NCBI GenBank assembly: GCA_035236585.1
Contig: CP141130.1
Span: 79,741,944-79,805,943 of the forward strand
DNA: 64,000 nucleotides
Reading direction: 5' to 3'
Origin: Warburgia ugandensis
Lineage: Eukaryota; Streptophyta; Magnoliopsida; Canellales; Canellaceae
Shown piece by piece: positions 44,944 to 56,798 of the stretch (its first letter is position 1; every line of letters begins with the position of its first letter). Position numbers and translations under genes: made by a program. The notes beneath the pieces were generated by a model. That model did no database searches, was not told the origin of the DNA, and saw only the letters and a list, made by a program, of their open reading frames with translations.

Positions 44944-45710
44944 GATAAGAAGAAATACTTGCAGAGAATCAACATAAAGACCGCCTACCGGCAAAAAATA
45001 TTCCACCAAAACAGAAGCAGAATCCCATATAAATGAAAGACCCAGAGGCTGAAAGCAGATGCAAACTAAGAAAGAAACCTCCTTGGCAATAGAAGGAAGA
45101 AAGAACAGAAACAAGGAGCAAGCTTCAACGGTTTCTCCAATAAAGTGATGGTTAACGGCATGATAAACAAGACCACCGCAGTGGATATAGCTAGGAATTT
45201 GCACGAACCTGCGTGATAGAGATATGGGAACTTATATCTGCCTTTCAGCCTATCAAAAACAAATGACTTCCAGTCAAGTTTTGTACATAGAGGCATTACC
45301 TTTTCCTCTCCATATTTCTCATTGAAATTTTCATTTGCTTCAAGCAGAGCAACAGATTTATTTGCTTTCAAGCATCTTAAAAATGTTAGGATAGGCCAGC
45401 ATATTTACTTTGTGAAATGAAGATTCTATACTCTCCTTGGTTTTCATTGGTTCTTGAAGGGCTGTCTGTTACAGAAAAAGCTATCTATCGGTAAGATTTT
45501 CCATATTATTTTTGCTATTCAATGTACGTGAACAGGGATAAGAATATGAAAACTGTGGAAAAGATCATCACCTTAATAAGCCAATATATGTAAAAGTTTA
45601 ATCATGAATGCCTATCCCTGTGCCAAATAGCCCCAAACGCAGAAACCAATCTAATTCATTTTATTGTATTAATTAATCATATCACTTAAATTCTGATTCA
45701 GATATGTAAT
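44944..45710. other. Intergenic region with an unassigned minus-strand frame
   Basis: A 101-codon minus-strand frame (45066-45371) with a hydrophobic part was not recognised and may be chance. No other feature seen. Confidence 0.3.
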
Positions 45711-45849
45711 CATTATCATCATCATCTAGACCTTATCTCCATTAGGGGTCGGTCACATGAATCTTGTTCCTCCATTCCCCTAATAAAGTTTCATGGCTTC
45801 ATTTAGTCCCAAAGCTTTTAAATATTTTCTCACCACTTCTATGTAATAA
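45711..45849 (-). mobile_element. RTE LINE 3' tail, cut by the Ty3 insertion
   Basis: On the minus strand it reads AGAAGTGGTGAGAAAATATT, a coding remnant (YLKALGLNEAMK-like), then GACCGACCCCTAATGGAGAT and a GATGATGATGAT run. The Ty3 element enters at its upstream edge, after AATAA. Confidence 0.75.
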
Positions 45850-48727
45850 TGTAACACCCCGGGTTTTTAAGACATTTTTTTTTTAAATTTAAATAAGAGC
45901 ATTTGGGATCCCATGAGAAAAGATTTATTTAACATTTTACCAAACATATCTTAAAACTCCGGGTGTTAATTTTTCCTTTCTCAAAATGGCGTACATGTAA
46001 TTTAAACACAAATAAATGATCCGCGTATAAATCAACGTCAAATAAATAGGCGCCTTTATTTTAAATCAAATAAACATCCAAAAGACAATAATAATATGGC
46101 CCAGGGTCTATCCATCATAACATCCCATATAAATGTCCAATATATGTCCAAAGATCTAAATCACATCCAAATATAAAGTATGCAGTCCATAATAAAATTC
46201 AAATAATAATCCACTCTAATGACTCACATTACTTTCTAAAACTATAGGAAACTAGTCTTCGGCGGCTCTCAAGGTTTATCAACCGCTTTTCCTTTCACGG
46301 TGTCGCTCGAGATCTAAGGCATTGCAAAACAAAGCAATGCCTCAAAGAAGCTATCGCTTGTGTAGGTACATAGACAATTAATGTAATAAATGCTAGAAAT
46401 AATGAACAACATTGATGAAAAGTCTAACATTTATGGAAATAGTGATATCATAATGCCATGTTCAAATAAATGCCAATTTATTCCATATGCTAAAACATGA
46501 AATTCACGGAGTTAAAACATGACATGAATCAATAAATGGAGCATACAACAAGAATAAGGGCACCCTAAGGTAATGGGTCCCACCACATCGCACTAACATC
46601 ACGATCGGGAGTACACATAGTCAACCTACGAGTGTCGTCACACCGGGCATACCATCTATAACCATGCTCATCATACATGCACACATAACAAGAATATGGG
46701 CCATCATGCTGCAGTGGCAACCCTCCATGGGTATCAACCACCGCCGCTCCCCGTCGACACCATAACGGGAGACTTAGCGTCTGTCCCCATGGAAAGGCTC
46801 GGGCCCAGGTAGTGTGGACTATCCATGTTACCAAACCCCTACCGAATGCCATCTATGGGCGGTGTCTATCATATCACAAACTCATCACATCATAATCTCG
46901 GAAGGTGGGTGGCGGCCACTATCCCTCCTAGCATGACGCCCACCGGGCGAGAGCACCCGTCATCAAATATAAAACACGGAAATCATATGTATATGCTAAA
47001 ACTCAAGAGCACTTATAGCTTGCAATCCCCAAGACATGCCCCTCATCACAGGGTTAGCCTTATCAAAGGACCGGTAATAAGCCTCTATTCTCATTTCCAT
47101 GTAAATCCATGCATTTTCTATATATATAATCAGAAATAAGTCTCTAAGTAAGCATAACAAATTAACGTCATACTTGTAAAAGCATTTGAAATAAGTTTAT
47201 TCAGTAAAAGATTATAATTTGGAATAACCATCCTGTACGCAATGTAGCATGAAATCCACGGTAAATAATAATTGCATTTTAAAACACAATCACACATGAT
47301 GCTATGTTTAAACATGGTTTAAAAATCAAGGCAAAACATTAGTTGTCGTCACCTACCTCAGTGTGAGACCACTAGCTTGCTAATAACTCCCTTTAACTGG
47401 TATATTCACGTGCACCTGTACATGTCACATCACTATTTTAAAATTTTTCTAAAGAAAAAGTGGTCATTTCTAAGTTTTTAAGTTAAAACTAGGTCCGTGT
47501 CGTCAATACGGTTACAACGCATCTTTCGGATCATGATTTGGACTCCCCTAGCTCCCAAAAATCAATTTTAAGTGAAAATACTTCATAAATTAATATTTAT
47601 TAATTTATAGGGTGTTTGGCGGGTGCACTGGTTTACACCAGCGGCCCTGCTTTACACCGGGTTACACCGGCGCCCAGTGTACACTAGGTTACACCGGCAG
47701 CCCCGGTTTACACCGGGTTACACCGGCACCCAGTTTACACTGGGTTACACGGGCAGCCCGGTTTACACCGGTTTACACGGGCGACAGAGCGGCGCTGAGA
47801 AGACGGCCAGGCTTAGGTCATCTCCGGTGACCCTACAGGTGTCCAAATCACTTGGTTTTTGAGCCATTTTATTCCAAATTTTGTCTAGTTTCCATTTCTA
47901 TCATCCTTTTCCATTGATTTCTCCAAAAACCATGTTTTTTAAACGGTTTTTCCCAAGTTCCTAAAAACATCCATAGGTACTGGTTTTTGGATTTTCTGGA
48001 GAAATCCACCGTTGGATCACTCCCAAATTTAAAGGGTTTGCTCTTGGGTCTCTTGTGCACTAGTTGGACGGTGCGATTTCCAAACAGACAAGGTTTGATC
48101 CGTGAAATCACACTCCAACGATGGCGTGCACACAGGTTCCTAAAAAATCCGATTTTTTTCCTAATTTTTTTTTTTCATGGTTTTCTAATTAGTTTTCTAA
48201 TTAATAAATACAGAAAAACATGGATTTGAGGCTTACCTTGTGCCTGGCTGGTGTTGCTCGTGTTGCCGGGGCTCCACTCGCCGGAAAATCCAAGTTTTGC
48301 AGGGCTAGGGTTTTGCGTAAATACTCAGAGAAAACGCTCCAAGTGGAGCGTTTTAGCAACCTAGGGAGGGTAGATATAGGCCTAGAGTCCCAGGGGAAGA
48401 GAACCTCTTCCATTCACGCCTCTTCCCATGGCTTCTCCGGCGATTTTGCCGGATCTGGGTACAGACGTGTGGAAGACGGGGGTGCCAGTATCAATTTGGA
48501 CCCACATGTCAATACGTCTCTATCAAATGACCAATTTGCCCTTCTAACTTTGACGGCTCATAACTCCCTCGTTTGAGCTCCGTTTCTCGCGTTCTTGGTG
48601 GCGTTGGATTCGTATCGACGAGCACTTTCTAATTATTATATTTTCAGGAAATAATTTCATCCATAAATTTTTATTTTAATTTATTTAATAATTTCCTATT
48701 TTTATCTTAAAAATTAAGGATATTACA
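45850..48727 (-). repeat. 3' LTR of the Ty3 element
   Basis: 2878 bp, TGTAATATCC...GGGGTGTTACA on the minus strand. It is a near-identical partner of 53409-56290. Confidence 0.95.
47615..47785. repeat. GGGTTACACCGG minisatellite in the 3' LTR
   Basis: About a dozen degenerate 13-18-bp units of the type CCGGTTTACACCGG / GGGTTACACCGGC, many with internal dyad symmetry (CCGGTGTAAACCGG). The 5' LTR has the same array at 55173-55343. Confidence 0.85.
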
Positions 48728-48740
48728 TTCTTCCCTCCTT
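48728..48740 (-). other. Polypurine tract of the Ty3 element
   Basis: AAGGAGGGAAGAA on the minus strand directly before the 3' LTR. Confidence 0.85.
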
Positions 48741-48816
48741 ATAAAAATTTCGTCTTCGAAATTTAGCTACATACCTCTATGTAAATAACTCTGGATGGAT
48801 CTTTCGCATATCCTCC

Positions 48817-51800
48817 TCAGTCTCCCAGGTAGTCTCCTGTACTGAATGATCTTTGCCAAAGGACTTTGACCAAGGCAATGGTCTTATTCCTTAACTCCTT
48901 GACTCTTGTATCTAAGACGCGCACTGGTCTCTCCTCAAATGTCATGTCTGCCTGTAGATCTCCTGGGATCTGCTCCAATACATGTGAGGGATCTGGCACG
49001 TATTTCCTCAGCATAGACACGTGAAAGATGTCATGCACATTTGCTAGCTGTGGTGGTAAGGCTAGCTGGTATGCCACTGACCCAACTCGTCGTAAGATCT
49101 CGAAAGGTCCAATATACCTGGGACTAAGCTTTCCTTTATTTCCAAACCTCAACACCCCTTTCATAGGAGAAACTTTCAAGAATACATGCTCGCCCTCAAA
49201 GAACTCTAAGTCCTTTCGCCTCTTGTCTGCATAACTTTTCATCGTCGACCGTGAGTACGTCAGTAACCTCTTCCGAATGAGTTGGACTTTCTCTGCACAT
49301 TCTTCCACTAACTCAGATTTCACCACGCGTCTTTCTCCTACATCACTCCAACATAAAGGTGGCCGACAAGGTCTGCCATAAAGTGCCTCATATGGAGCCA
49401 TCCCAATACTAGCGTGATGACTATTATTATAAGCAAATTCCACCAAAGGTAAATGATCTTCCCGACTACCCTTCCAATCCATAACACGGGCTCGTAGCAT
49501 ATCCTCAATAGTACGGATGGTCCTCTCGCTCCGTCCGTACGTACGAGGATGGAATCTTGTGCTAAATTTCGATCTCGACCCTAATGCCTCTTGCACGCTC
49601 TTTCAGTATTTTGAGGTAAATCGCATATCTCGATCCGATATAATTGTCAAGGGAACGCCATGTAGACTGACGATCTCCTTAACATATAATTTCGCTAAGC
49701 TATCCACGGTTTGATTTTGTCTGATAGGAAGGAAATGAGCAGACTTTGTCAACCTGTCCACAACGACCCATATCATGTCGTGGCCGCTAGCGGTCCTCGG
49801 AAGACCCAGAACGAAGTCCATGGTAATATGGTCCCACTTCCACTCTGGAAGGTCCAGTGTCTGAAGTAGTCCTGATGGACGCTGATGCTCAGCCTTGACC
49901 TGCTGACAAGTCAAACATCGTGCAACACACTCTCCAACATCCTTTTTCATACCATTCCACCAGAAATGCCTCTTGAGATCCTGATACATCTTCGTACCCC
50001 CAGGATGAATTGTGTAAGGGGATTGATGTGCTTCTTGAAGTAACTCGCGCTTCAATTCGTCATCTGCTGGTACTACCAACCTTCCTTTAAATCTAACTCC
50101 TCCATCTGGTCCCCTCGAAAAATCTGTCTTATCTGTCAGATCCTGTGTTTCCTTGTCTTTGCCCTGTGCCTCTAAGATCCTGTCAAAGAACTTAGACCGA
50201 GTCGTCAAATTGGCAATCATCACACCTGCCTTCCTGCTCAGGGCATCTGCAACGACGTTAGCCTTCCCAGGATGGTACTGTATGGTGAAGTCGAAGTCCT
50301 TGAGATACTCCATCCATCTGCGCTGCCTCATATTCAATTCACTCTGAGTAAAGAAGTACTTGAGGCTCTTGTGATTAGTGAATACCTCAAATCTCTCACC
50401 ATAAAGATAATGTCTCCAGGACTTCAACGCAAATACCACGGCTGCTAATTCCAGGTCATGTGTTGGGTAATTTACCTCATGTGTCTTCAACTGTCTAGAC
50501 GCATAGGCAATTACCTTCCCATGTTGCATCAACACTACTCCTAATCCCTTGCCAGAGGCGTCACAATAAACTACATAACCGCCTGCCCCAGATGGTAAGG
50601 TCAATACCGGAGCAGTAGTAAGTCTCCTCTTGAGCTCTTGGAAGCTCTCCTCGCAAGCCTCGGTCCATACAAATTGAGTGTCTTTCCTAGTCAGGGTGGT
50701 CAATGGTAATGCGATCTTAGAGAATCCCTCTATAAAACGACGATAATACCCTGCCAAACCGAGAACACTGCGTATCTCGATCCTTTGTCTTGGGCCTCTC
50801 CCGGTGTAGTACGCCTCTACCTTTGTTGAATCCACGGCCACACCAACCTTAGATATGACGTGGCATAAGAAATGCAACTGGTCTAGCCAAAAATCACACT
50901 TACTGAACTTGGCATACAACTGATGTCGACGAAGTGTGTCTAATACCGTGTGGAGATGCTCTCTATGTGTCTCATGACTAGGCGAATAAATCAAGATGTC
51001 ATCCACAAATACAATCACGAACTTATCCAAATAAGCTCGAAAAACACGGTTCATTAGATCCATGAACACTGCAGGTGCGTTCGTCAATCCAAACGGCATC
51101 ACTAGGAACTCATAATGACCATAACGACTCCTAAAGGCAGTCTTTGAGATATCCTCTTCTCTAACCCTCAGCTGATGATACCCTGACCTCAGATCTATCT
51201 TGGAGAACACTTGTGCCGATTGGAGCTGATCAAATAAATCATCTATGCGTGGCAAAGGGTATCGGTTCTTTATAGTAACACCATTCAACAACCGATAATC
51301 AATGCATAGTCTCAGTGATCCATCCTTTTTCTTCACGAAAAGGACTGGTGCTCCCCATGGTGATCCACTCGGCCTGATAAAGCCCTTATCTAGTAACTCT
51401 TGCAATTGTACCTGAAGTTCTCTCAACTCTGCTGGAGCCATCCTATATGGTGCCTTAGAGATAGGCGATATACCTGGCACCAAGTCAATGGTGAAGTCAA
51501 TCTCCCTACTTTGCGGCAATCCTGGTAATTCCTCAGGAAATACGTCAGCAAAATCACGGACAACATCAATCTCGTCAAGCTGTGGCTGCTCCTTTTCCTC
51601 AACAGTCACATATGCGAGGAATGCGTTACACCCTCGTGCATAAAATCGTGCCGCCTTCATAGCAGAAATGATGCATGTAACTGCCTGATCTTTCCTACCC
51701 TGGAACACTATTTCTGGTTGCCCAGGTATAAGAAAAGTGACTCGCTTCTTTCGGCAGTCTACCATAGCACCATAGTTGGCTAACCAATCCATCCCAAGAA

Positions 51801-51852
51801 TAACATCATAGTCTACCATGTCTAATAAGATGAAGTCTGTGTCCATACTCAC
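48817..51852 (-). mobile_element. Reverse transcriptase-RNase H-integrase region of the Ty3 element
   Basis: Protease end ([12 protein letters not shown]), reverse transcriptase ([14 protein letters not shown]; active-site box FVDDILIYS), RNase H ([11 protein letters not shown]), an integrase HHCC zinc domain ([28 protein letters not shown]), integrase core ([13 protein letters not shown]), and a C-terminal module ending in a chromodomain-like LRNKTIALVKVLW. Part of a fossil element. Confidence 0.9.
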
Positions 51853-51885
51853 GCTCGATATCTCTACGGGTATATCTCTAATATA

Positions 51886-53268
51886 TTACGTAGTCTCTAT
51901 TGTCTCTCCCACAGGTGTCATAATATCTAATCCAAATGCTAGTTTGTGTACACATACATCAAGGCAAGATGCAAAAATACATGATATAAAAGAGTGTGTA
52001 GACCCTGTGTCAAAAAGAACTTTGGCATGTCTATCTGAGACTAGAAGAGTACCTTCTACGACCTGGTGTGATGCCTGTGCCTGTCCTGATGAGATGGCAA
52101 ATACTCGTCCCTGGCTACGTGGCGCGTTAGTTGCCTCTGCTCCCATCTCTGAATGTCTCTGGCCCTTAGGGCAGTCCTTAATGAAATGGCCAACGTCTCC
52201 ACAGTTGAAACACCTGTATGGCTGTCTCTGGTAAGGTGTATAGGGCTGTCTCTGTGGTTGGGGCTGCCTCTGCTGCTGTGGTCGGTCGAATCTATTACAC
52301 CCTCGCCCAGGGTGCCAACCCTTGCACCTATCACATCTCTTCCTCTCAGCGTCTCTCTTAAATTTGGCCTGTGGTGGATGACCTGATGCCCCATGAGTCT
52401 GCATAGCACCAAATGGCCGCTTGCCCTTAAAGGGCTGGAACGCACTCCCTCTAGTCCTGAGAGAGTTCTTCTCATGCATGGACGCCATGTCCGCAGCATC
52501 TCGCACAGAAGTGGGTCGTGAAGAAATCACTCGATCTCTCAGCCAAGGAGTCAACCCATCCACAAATCTGTCAGTTGCCTCTGTGTCTGAGGCCAGTGCG
52601 TGAGGTGCAAATCTCCTCAGTCGTGTAAATCGGTTCGGGTGCTGGCCGAACCGTCATATCTCTCTCGCTCCAGGTGGCAAACTCCTTCTTCATGGACCGC
52701 AATGCATGAGGTGGAAAATGCGAGTGTCGAAAGCTTGTTTAAAGGCTGCCCATGTCATCGTCTCGGTCGGATCTGGTCGGGTGAGTGTGAAAGTCTGCCA
52801 CCAGAAGCCGGCCTCACCTTTCAGCAGGTAGGAGGCTACTCTAACTTGATCATTTGGTGAGATCTTCATAGCGTCGAATGTCCTCTCCGCCTCAAATAAC
52901 CATCGCTCAGCCTCCTCTGTGTTACCATCGCCATAAAAGGGTTTCACCATCTTTTGAAACCTCTCCAATAATTTGTCAGTCTTCTTAGAGTCACTCGTAG
53001 CATCGCCCTCCGTGGCTCTAAGTACTGATGGTTCCTGTATTGGTTGTGAGGACTGAACTGACGAAACCATGGGTGCCACTTTAGGTGGTGGAATAGGGCT
53101 AGGGTTAGCTGCGTCAACAGCTGTCCTAACTTGCTGCTGTATAAGTGGTACGAGTCCTGACATTAACCGATTCAATAACTCGGCATCTCGATCCCCTTGA
53201 TCAGTGGACTCAGCAGGTGGAGCCACGGGTGTAGCAGGGGTAGACCTTGTCCTTCTCCGAGGAGCCAT
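51886..53268 (-). mobile_element. gag-protease region of the Ty3 element
   Basis: Gag opens MAPRRRTRSTPATP and has a capsid-type helical region (EAERWLFEAERTFDAM, FWWQTFTLTRPD), then a Gln/Arg/Pro-rich stretch and a zinc knuckle CFNCGDVGHFIKDC. The aspartic protease site DTGSTHSF follows. Part of a fossil element. Confidence 0.9.
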
Positions 53269-53390
53269 CTGTCAAAATTTTACAAGTCACTAAGTGTAAG
53301 TTCCTCTCTCATAGTTTCTCTCTCTACAACTATTATGGACTGTTATTCACATATAAATGGACATTCACAAGGATTATGATGGACTAGACT

Positions 53391-53404
53391 GGGCTCTGAT
53401 ACCA
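53391..53404 (-). other. Primer-binding site of the Ty3 element (initiator tRNA-Met)
   Basis: TGGTATCAGAGCCC on the minus strand, four bases inside the 5' LTR. It is the same tRNA choice as the TRIM at 15746. Confidence 0.9.
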
Positions 53405-53408
53405 ACTT

Positions 53409-56290
53409 TGTAACACCCCGGGTTTTTAAGACATTTTTTTTTAAAATTTAAATAAGAGCATTTGGGATCCCATGAGAAAAGATTTATTTAACATTTTACC
53501 AAACATATCTTAAAACTCCGGGTGTTAATTTTTCCTTTCTCAAAATGGCGTACATGTAATTTAAACACAAATAAATGATCCGCGTATAAATCAACGTCAA
53601 ATAAATAGGCGCCTTTATTTTAAATCAAATAAACATCCAAAAGACAATAATAATATGGCCCAGGGTCTATCCATCATAACATCCCATATAAATGTCCAAT
53701 ATATGTCCAAAGATCTAAATCACATCCAAATATAAAGTATGCAGTCCATAATAAAATTCAAATAATAATCCACTCTAATGACTCACATTACTTTCTAAAA
53801 CTATAGGGAAACTAGTCTTCAGCAGCTCTCAAGGTTTATCAACCGCTTTTCCTTTCTGGTGTCGCGCTCGAGATCTAAGGCATTGCAAAACAAAGCAATG
53901 CCTCGAAGCTATCGCTTGTGTAGGTACATAGACAATTAATGTAATAAATGCAGAAATAATGAACAACATTGATGAAAAGTCTAACATTTATGGAAATAGT
54001 GATATCATAATGCCATGTTCAAATAAATGCCAATTTATTCCATATGCTAAAACATGAAATTCACGGAGTTAAAACATGACATGAATCAATAAATGGAGCA
54101 TACAACAAGAATAAGGGCACCCTAAGGTAATGGGTCCCACCACATCGCACTAACATCACGATCGGGAGTACACATAGTCAACCTACGAGTGTCGTCACAC
54201 CTGTGCATACCATCTATAACCATGCTCATCATACATGCACACATAACAAGAATATGGGCCATCATGCTGCAGTGGCAACCCTCCATGGGTATCAACCACC
54301 GCCGCTCCCCGTCGACACCATAACGGGAGACTTAGCGTCTGTCCCCATGGAAAGGCTCAGACCGGTAGTGTGGACTATCCATGTTACCAAACCCCTACCG
54401 AATGTCATCTATGGGCAGGTGTCTATCATATCACAAACTCATCACATCATAATCTCGGAAGGTGGGTGGCCGGCCCTATCCCTCCTAGCATGACGCCCAC
54501 CGGGCGAGAGCACCCGTCATCAAATATAAAACACGGAAATCATATGTATATGCTAAAACTCAAGAGCACTTATAGCTTGCAATCCCCAAGACATGCCCCT
54601 CATCCTGGGGTTAGCTTTATCAAAGGACCTCCTAATAAGCCTCTATTCTCATTTCCATGTAAATCCATGCATTTTCTATATATATAATCAGAAATAAGTC
54701 TCTAAGTAAGCATAACAAATTAACGTCATACTTGTAAAAGCATTTGAAATAAGTTTATTCAGTAAAAGATTACAATTTGGAATAACCATCCTGTACGCAA
54801 TGTAGCATGAAATCCACGGTAAATAATAATTGCATTTTAAAACACAATCACACATGATGCTATGTTTAAACATGGTTTAAAAATCAAGGCAAAACATTAG
54901 TTGTCGTCACCTACCTCAGTGTGAGACCACTAGCTTGTTAATAACTCCCTTTAACTGGTATATTCACGTGCACCTGTACATGTCACATCACTATTTTAAA
55001 ATTTTTCTAAAGAAAAAGTGGTCATTTCTAAGTTTTTAAGTTAAAACTAGGTCCGTGTCGTCAATACGGTTACAACGCATCTTTCGGATCATGATTTGGA
55101 CTCCCCTAGCTCCCAAAAATCAATTTTAAGTGAAAATACTTCATAAATTAATATTTATTAATTTATAGGGTGTTTGGCGGGTGCACTGGTTTACACCAGC
55201 GGCCCTGCTTTACACCGGGTTACACCGGCGCCCAGTGTACACTGGGTTACACCGGCAGCCCCGGTTTACACCGGGTTACACCGGCACCCAGTTTACACTG
55301 GGTTACACGGGCAGCCCGGTTTACACCGGTTTACACGGGCGACGCGGAAACTGGCGCCTGAGAAGACGACCGGCTTCCGGTCATCTCCGGTGACCCTACA
55401 GGTGTCCAAATCACTTGGTTTTTGAGCCATTTTATTCCAAATTTTGTCTAGTTTCCATTTCTATCATCCTTTTCCATTGATTTCTCCAAAAACCATGTTT
55501 TTTAAACGGTTTTTCCCAAGTTCCTAAAAACATCCATAGGTACTGGTTTTTGGATTTTCTGGAGAAATCCACCGTTGGATCACTCCCAAATTTAAAGGGT
55601 TTGCTCTTGGGTCTCTTGTGCACTAGTTGGACGGTGCGATTTCCAAACAGACAAGGTTTGATCCGTGAAATCACACTCCAACAGTAGCGTGCACACAGGT
55701 TCCTAAAAAATCCGATTTTTTTCCTAATTTTTTTTTTTCATGTTTTTCTAATTAGTTTTCTAATTAATAAATATAGAAAAAACATGGATTTGAGGCTTAC
55801 CTTGTGCCTGGCTGGTGTTGCTCGTGTTGCCGGGGCTCCACTCGCCGGAAAATCCAAGTTTTGCAGGGCTAGGGTTTTGCGTAAATACTCAGAGAAAACG
55901 CTCCAAGTGGAGCGTTTTAGCAACCTGGGGAGGGTAGATATAGGCCTAGAGTCCCAGGGGAAGAGAACCTCTTCCATTCACGCCTCTTCCCATGGCTTCT
56001 CCGGCGATTTTGCCGGATCTGGGTACAGACGTGTGGAAGACGGGGGTGCCAGTATCAATTTGGACCCCTGTCTAATACGTCTCTATCAAATGACCAATTT
56101 GCCCTTCTAACTTTGACGGCTCATAACTCCCTCGTTTGAGCTCCGTTTCTCGCGTTCTTGGTGGCGTTGGATTCGTATCGACGAGCACTTTCTAATTATT
56201 ATGTTTTCAGGAAAGAATTTCATCCATAAATTTTTATTTTAATTTATTTAATAATTTCCTATTTTTATCTTAAAAATTAAGGATATTACA
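53409..56290 (-). repeat. 5' LTR of the Ty3 element
   Basis: 2882 bp, the same termini as the 3' LTR. Next to it, inside the element, lies the primer site. Confidence 0.95.
55173..55343. repeat. GGGTTACACCGG minisatellite in the 5' LTR
   Basis: Same unit order as in the 3' LTR, with minor differences. The GC-rich stretch just beyond it is the most divergent part between the LTRs. Confidence 0.85.
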
Positions 56291-56295
56291 AATAA

Positions 56296-56798
56296 TAAAA
56301 AAATAAATCCTCTATCAATCATTATCTGGGACAGAACTATAGTAGCCCTGACTCCTGACTCTAAAAGAGCTGCCAATACTTAGCTTAATTGTTGTTTCGT
56401 AGCAGAACTGGAGCAGTTCTGCCCAGATTTCATGGTTCCACATTTGTTAGTATTTTGGTGAGAACAGATCCCATTTCAACTGATTTGTTTCAATATCTAA
56501 ATCCTACCTTAACTAGTTTCACATTCATCCAAATCATATCTGAACATCCAAGTTCATAATTCAGAGCTCAATTTTGAAAACTGACCTCCTTGTACAAATG
56601 TGAGAACTTCGAAATTGTTGAATGGCAGGGAAAACTCACCCGGCTGAAAATCATTTCATAAAATTGTTATATGAACAAAAATCTGCATTATTCTGCTACT
56701 AGGTACTTTACTTTTTAACAGGAACAAGAATGCTTTTGGTTTCTGATCAACAATCTGACACAAAGTGCTGCTTCGAACAAATCTAATGCTCACTGATC
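56296..56798. other. 3' flank of ABCB copy 2
   Basis: Sequence between the Ty3 target duplication and the stop codon of ABCB copy 2. Only the likely 3' untranslated region; no repeat recognised. Confidence 0.5.

Larger units (their letters stand above)
45850..56290 (-). mobile_element. Ty3/Gypsy LTR retrotransposon, chromovirus-like (Tekay/Del type)
   Basis: A 10.4-kb element on the minus strand with target duplication AATAA (45845-45849, 56291-56295). Its parts are the 5' LTR 53409-56290, a primer site for initiator tRNA-Met, gag and protease, reverse transcriptase, RNase H, integrase, a polypurine tract, and the 3' LTR 45850-48727. Order RT-RNase H-integrase makes it Ty3-type. The integrase tail (VSMLRKYVPDPSHVL; LRNKTIALVKVLW) and very long LTRs suggest Tekay/Del. 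The LTRs differ by roughly 1% by eye, so insertion is recent (likely within about a million years). It looks nearly whole, with about three interruptions of its coding region. Confidence 0.93.

Noticed and set aside
45066-45371. 101-codon minus-strand frame with hydrophobic part
   Set aside because: I first considered an ABCB membrane segment but found no match to any ABCB exon. Left unassigned.
47612-47862. Frames with YTGLHR-like repeats in the LTRs (also 55170-55425)
   Set aside because: They are translations of the GGGTTACACCGG minisatellite, antisense to the element, and present in both LTRs.
48220-48576. 118-codon plus-strand frame in the 3' LTR (also 55784-56110)
   Set aside because: It lies antisense to the Ty3 element in LTR sequence, and an overlapping frame runs on the other strand. 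No recognisable protein family.
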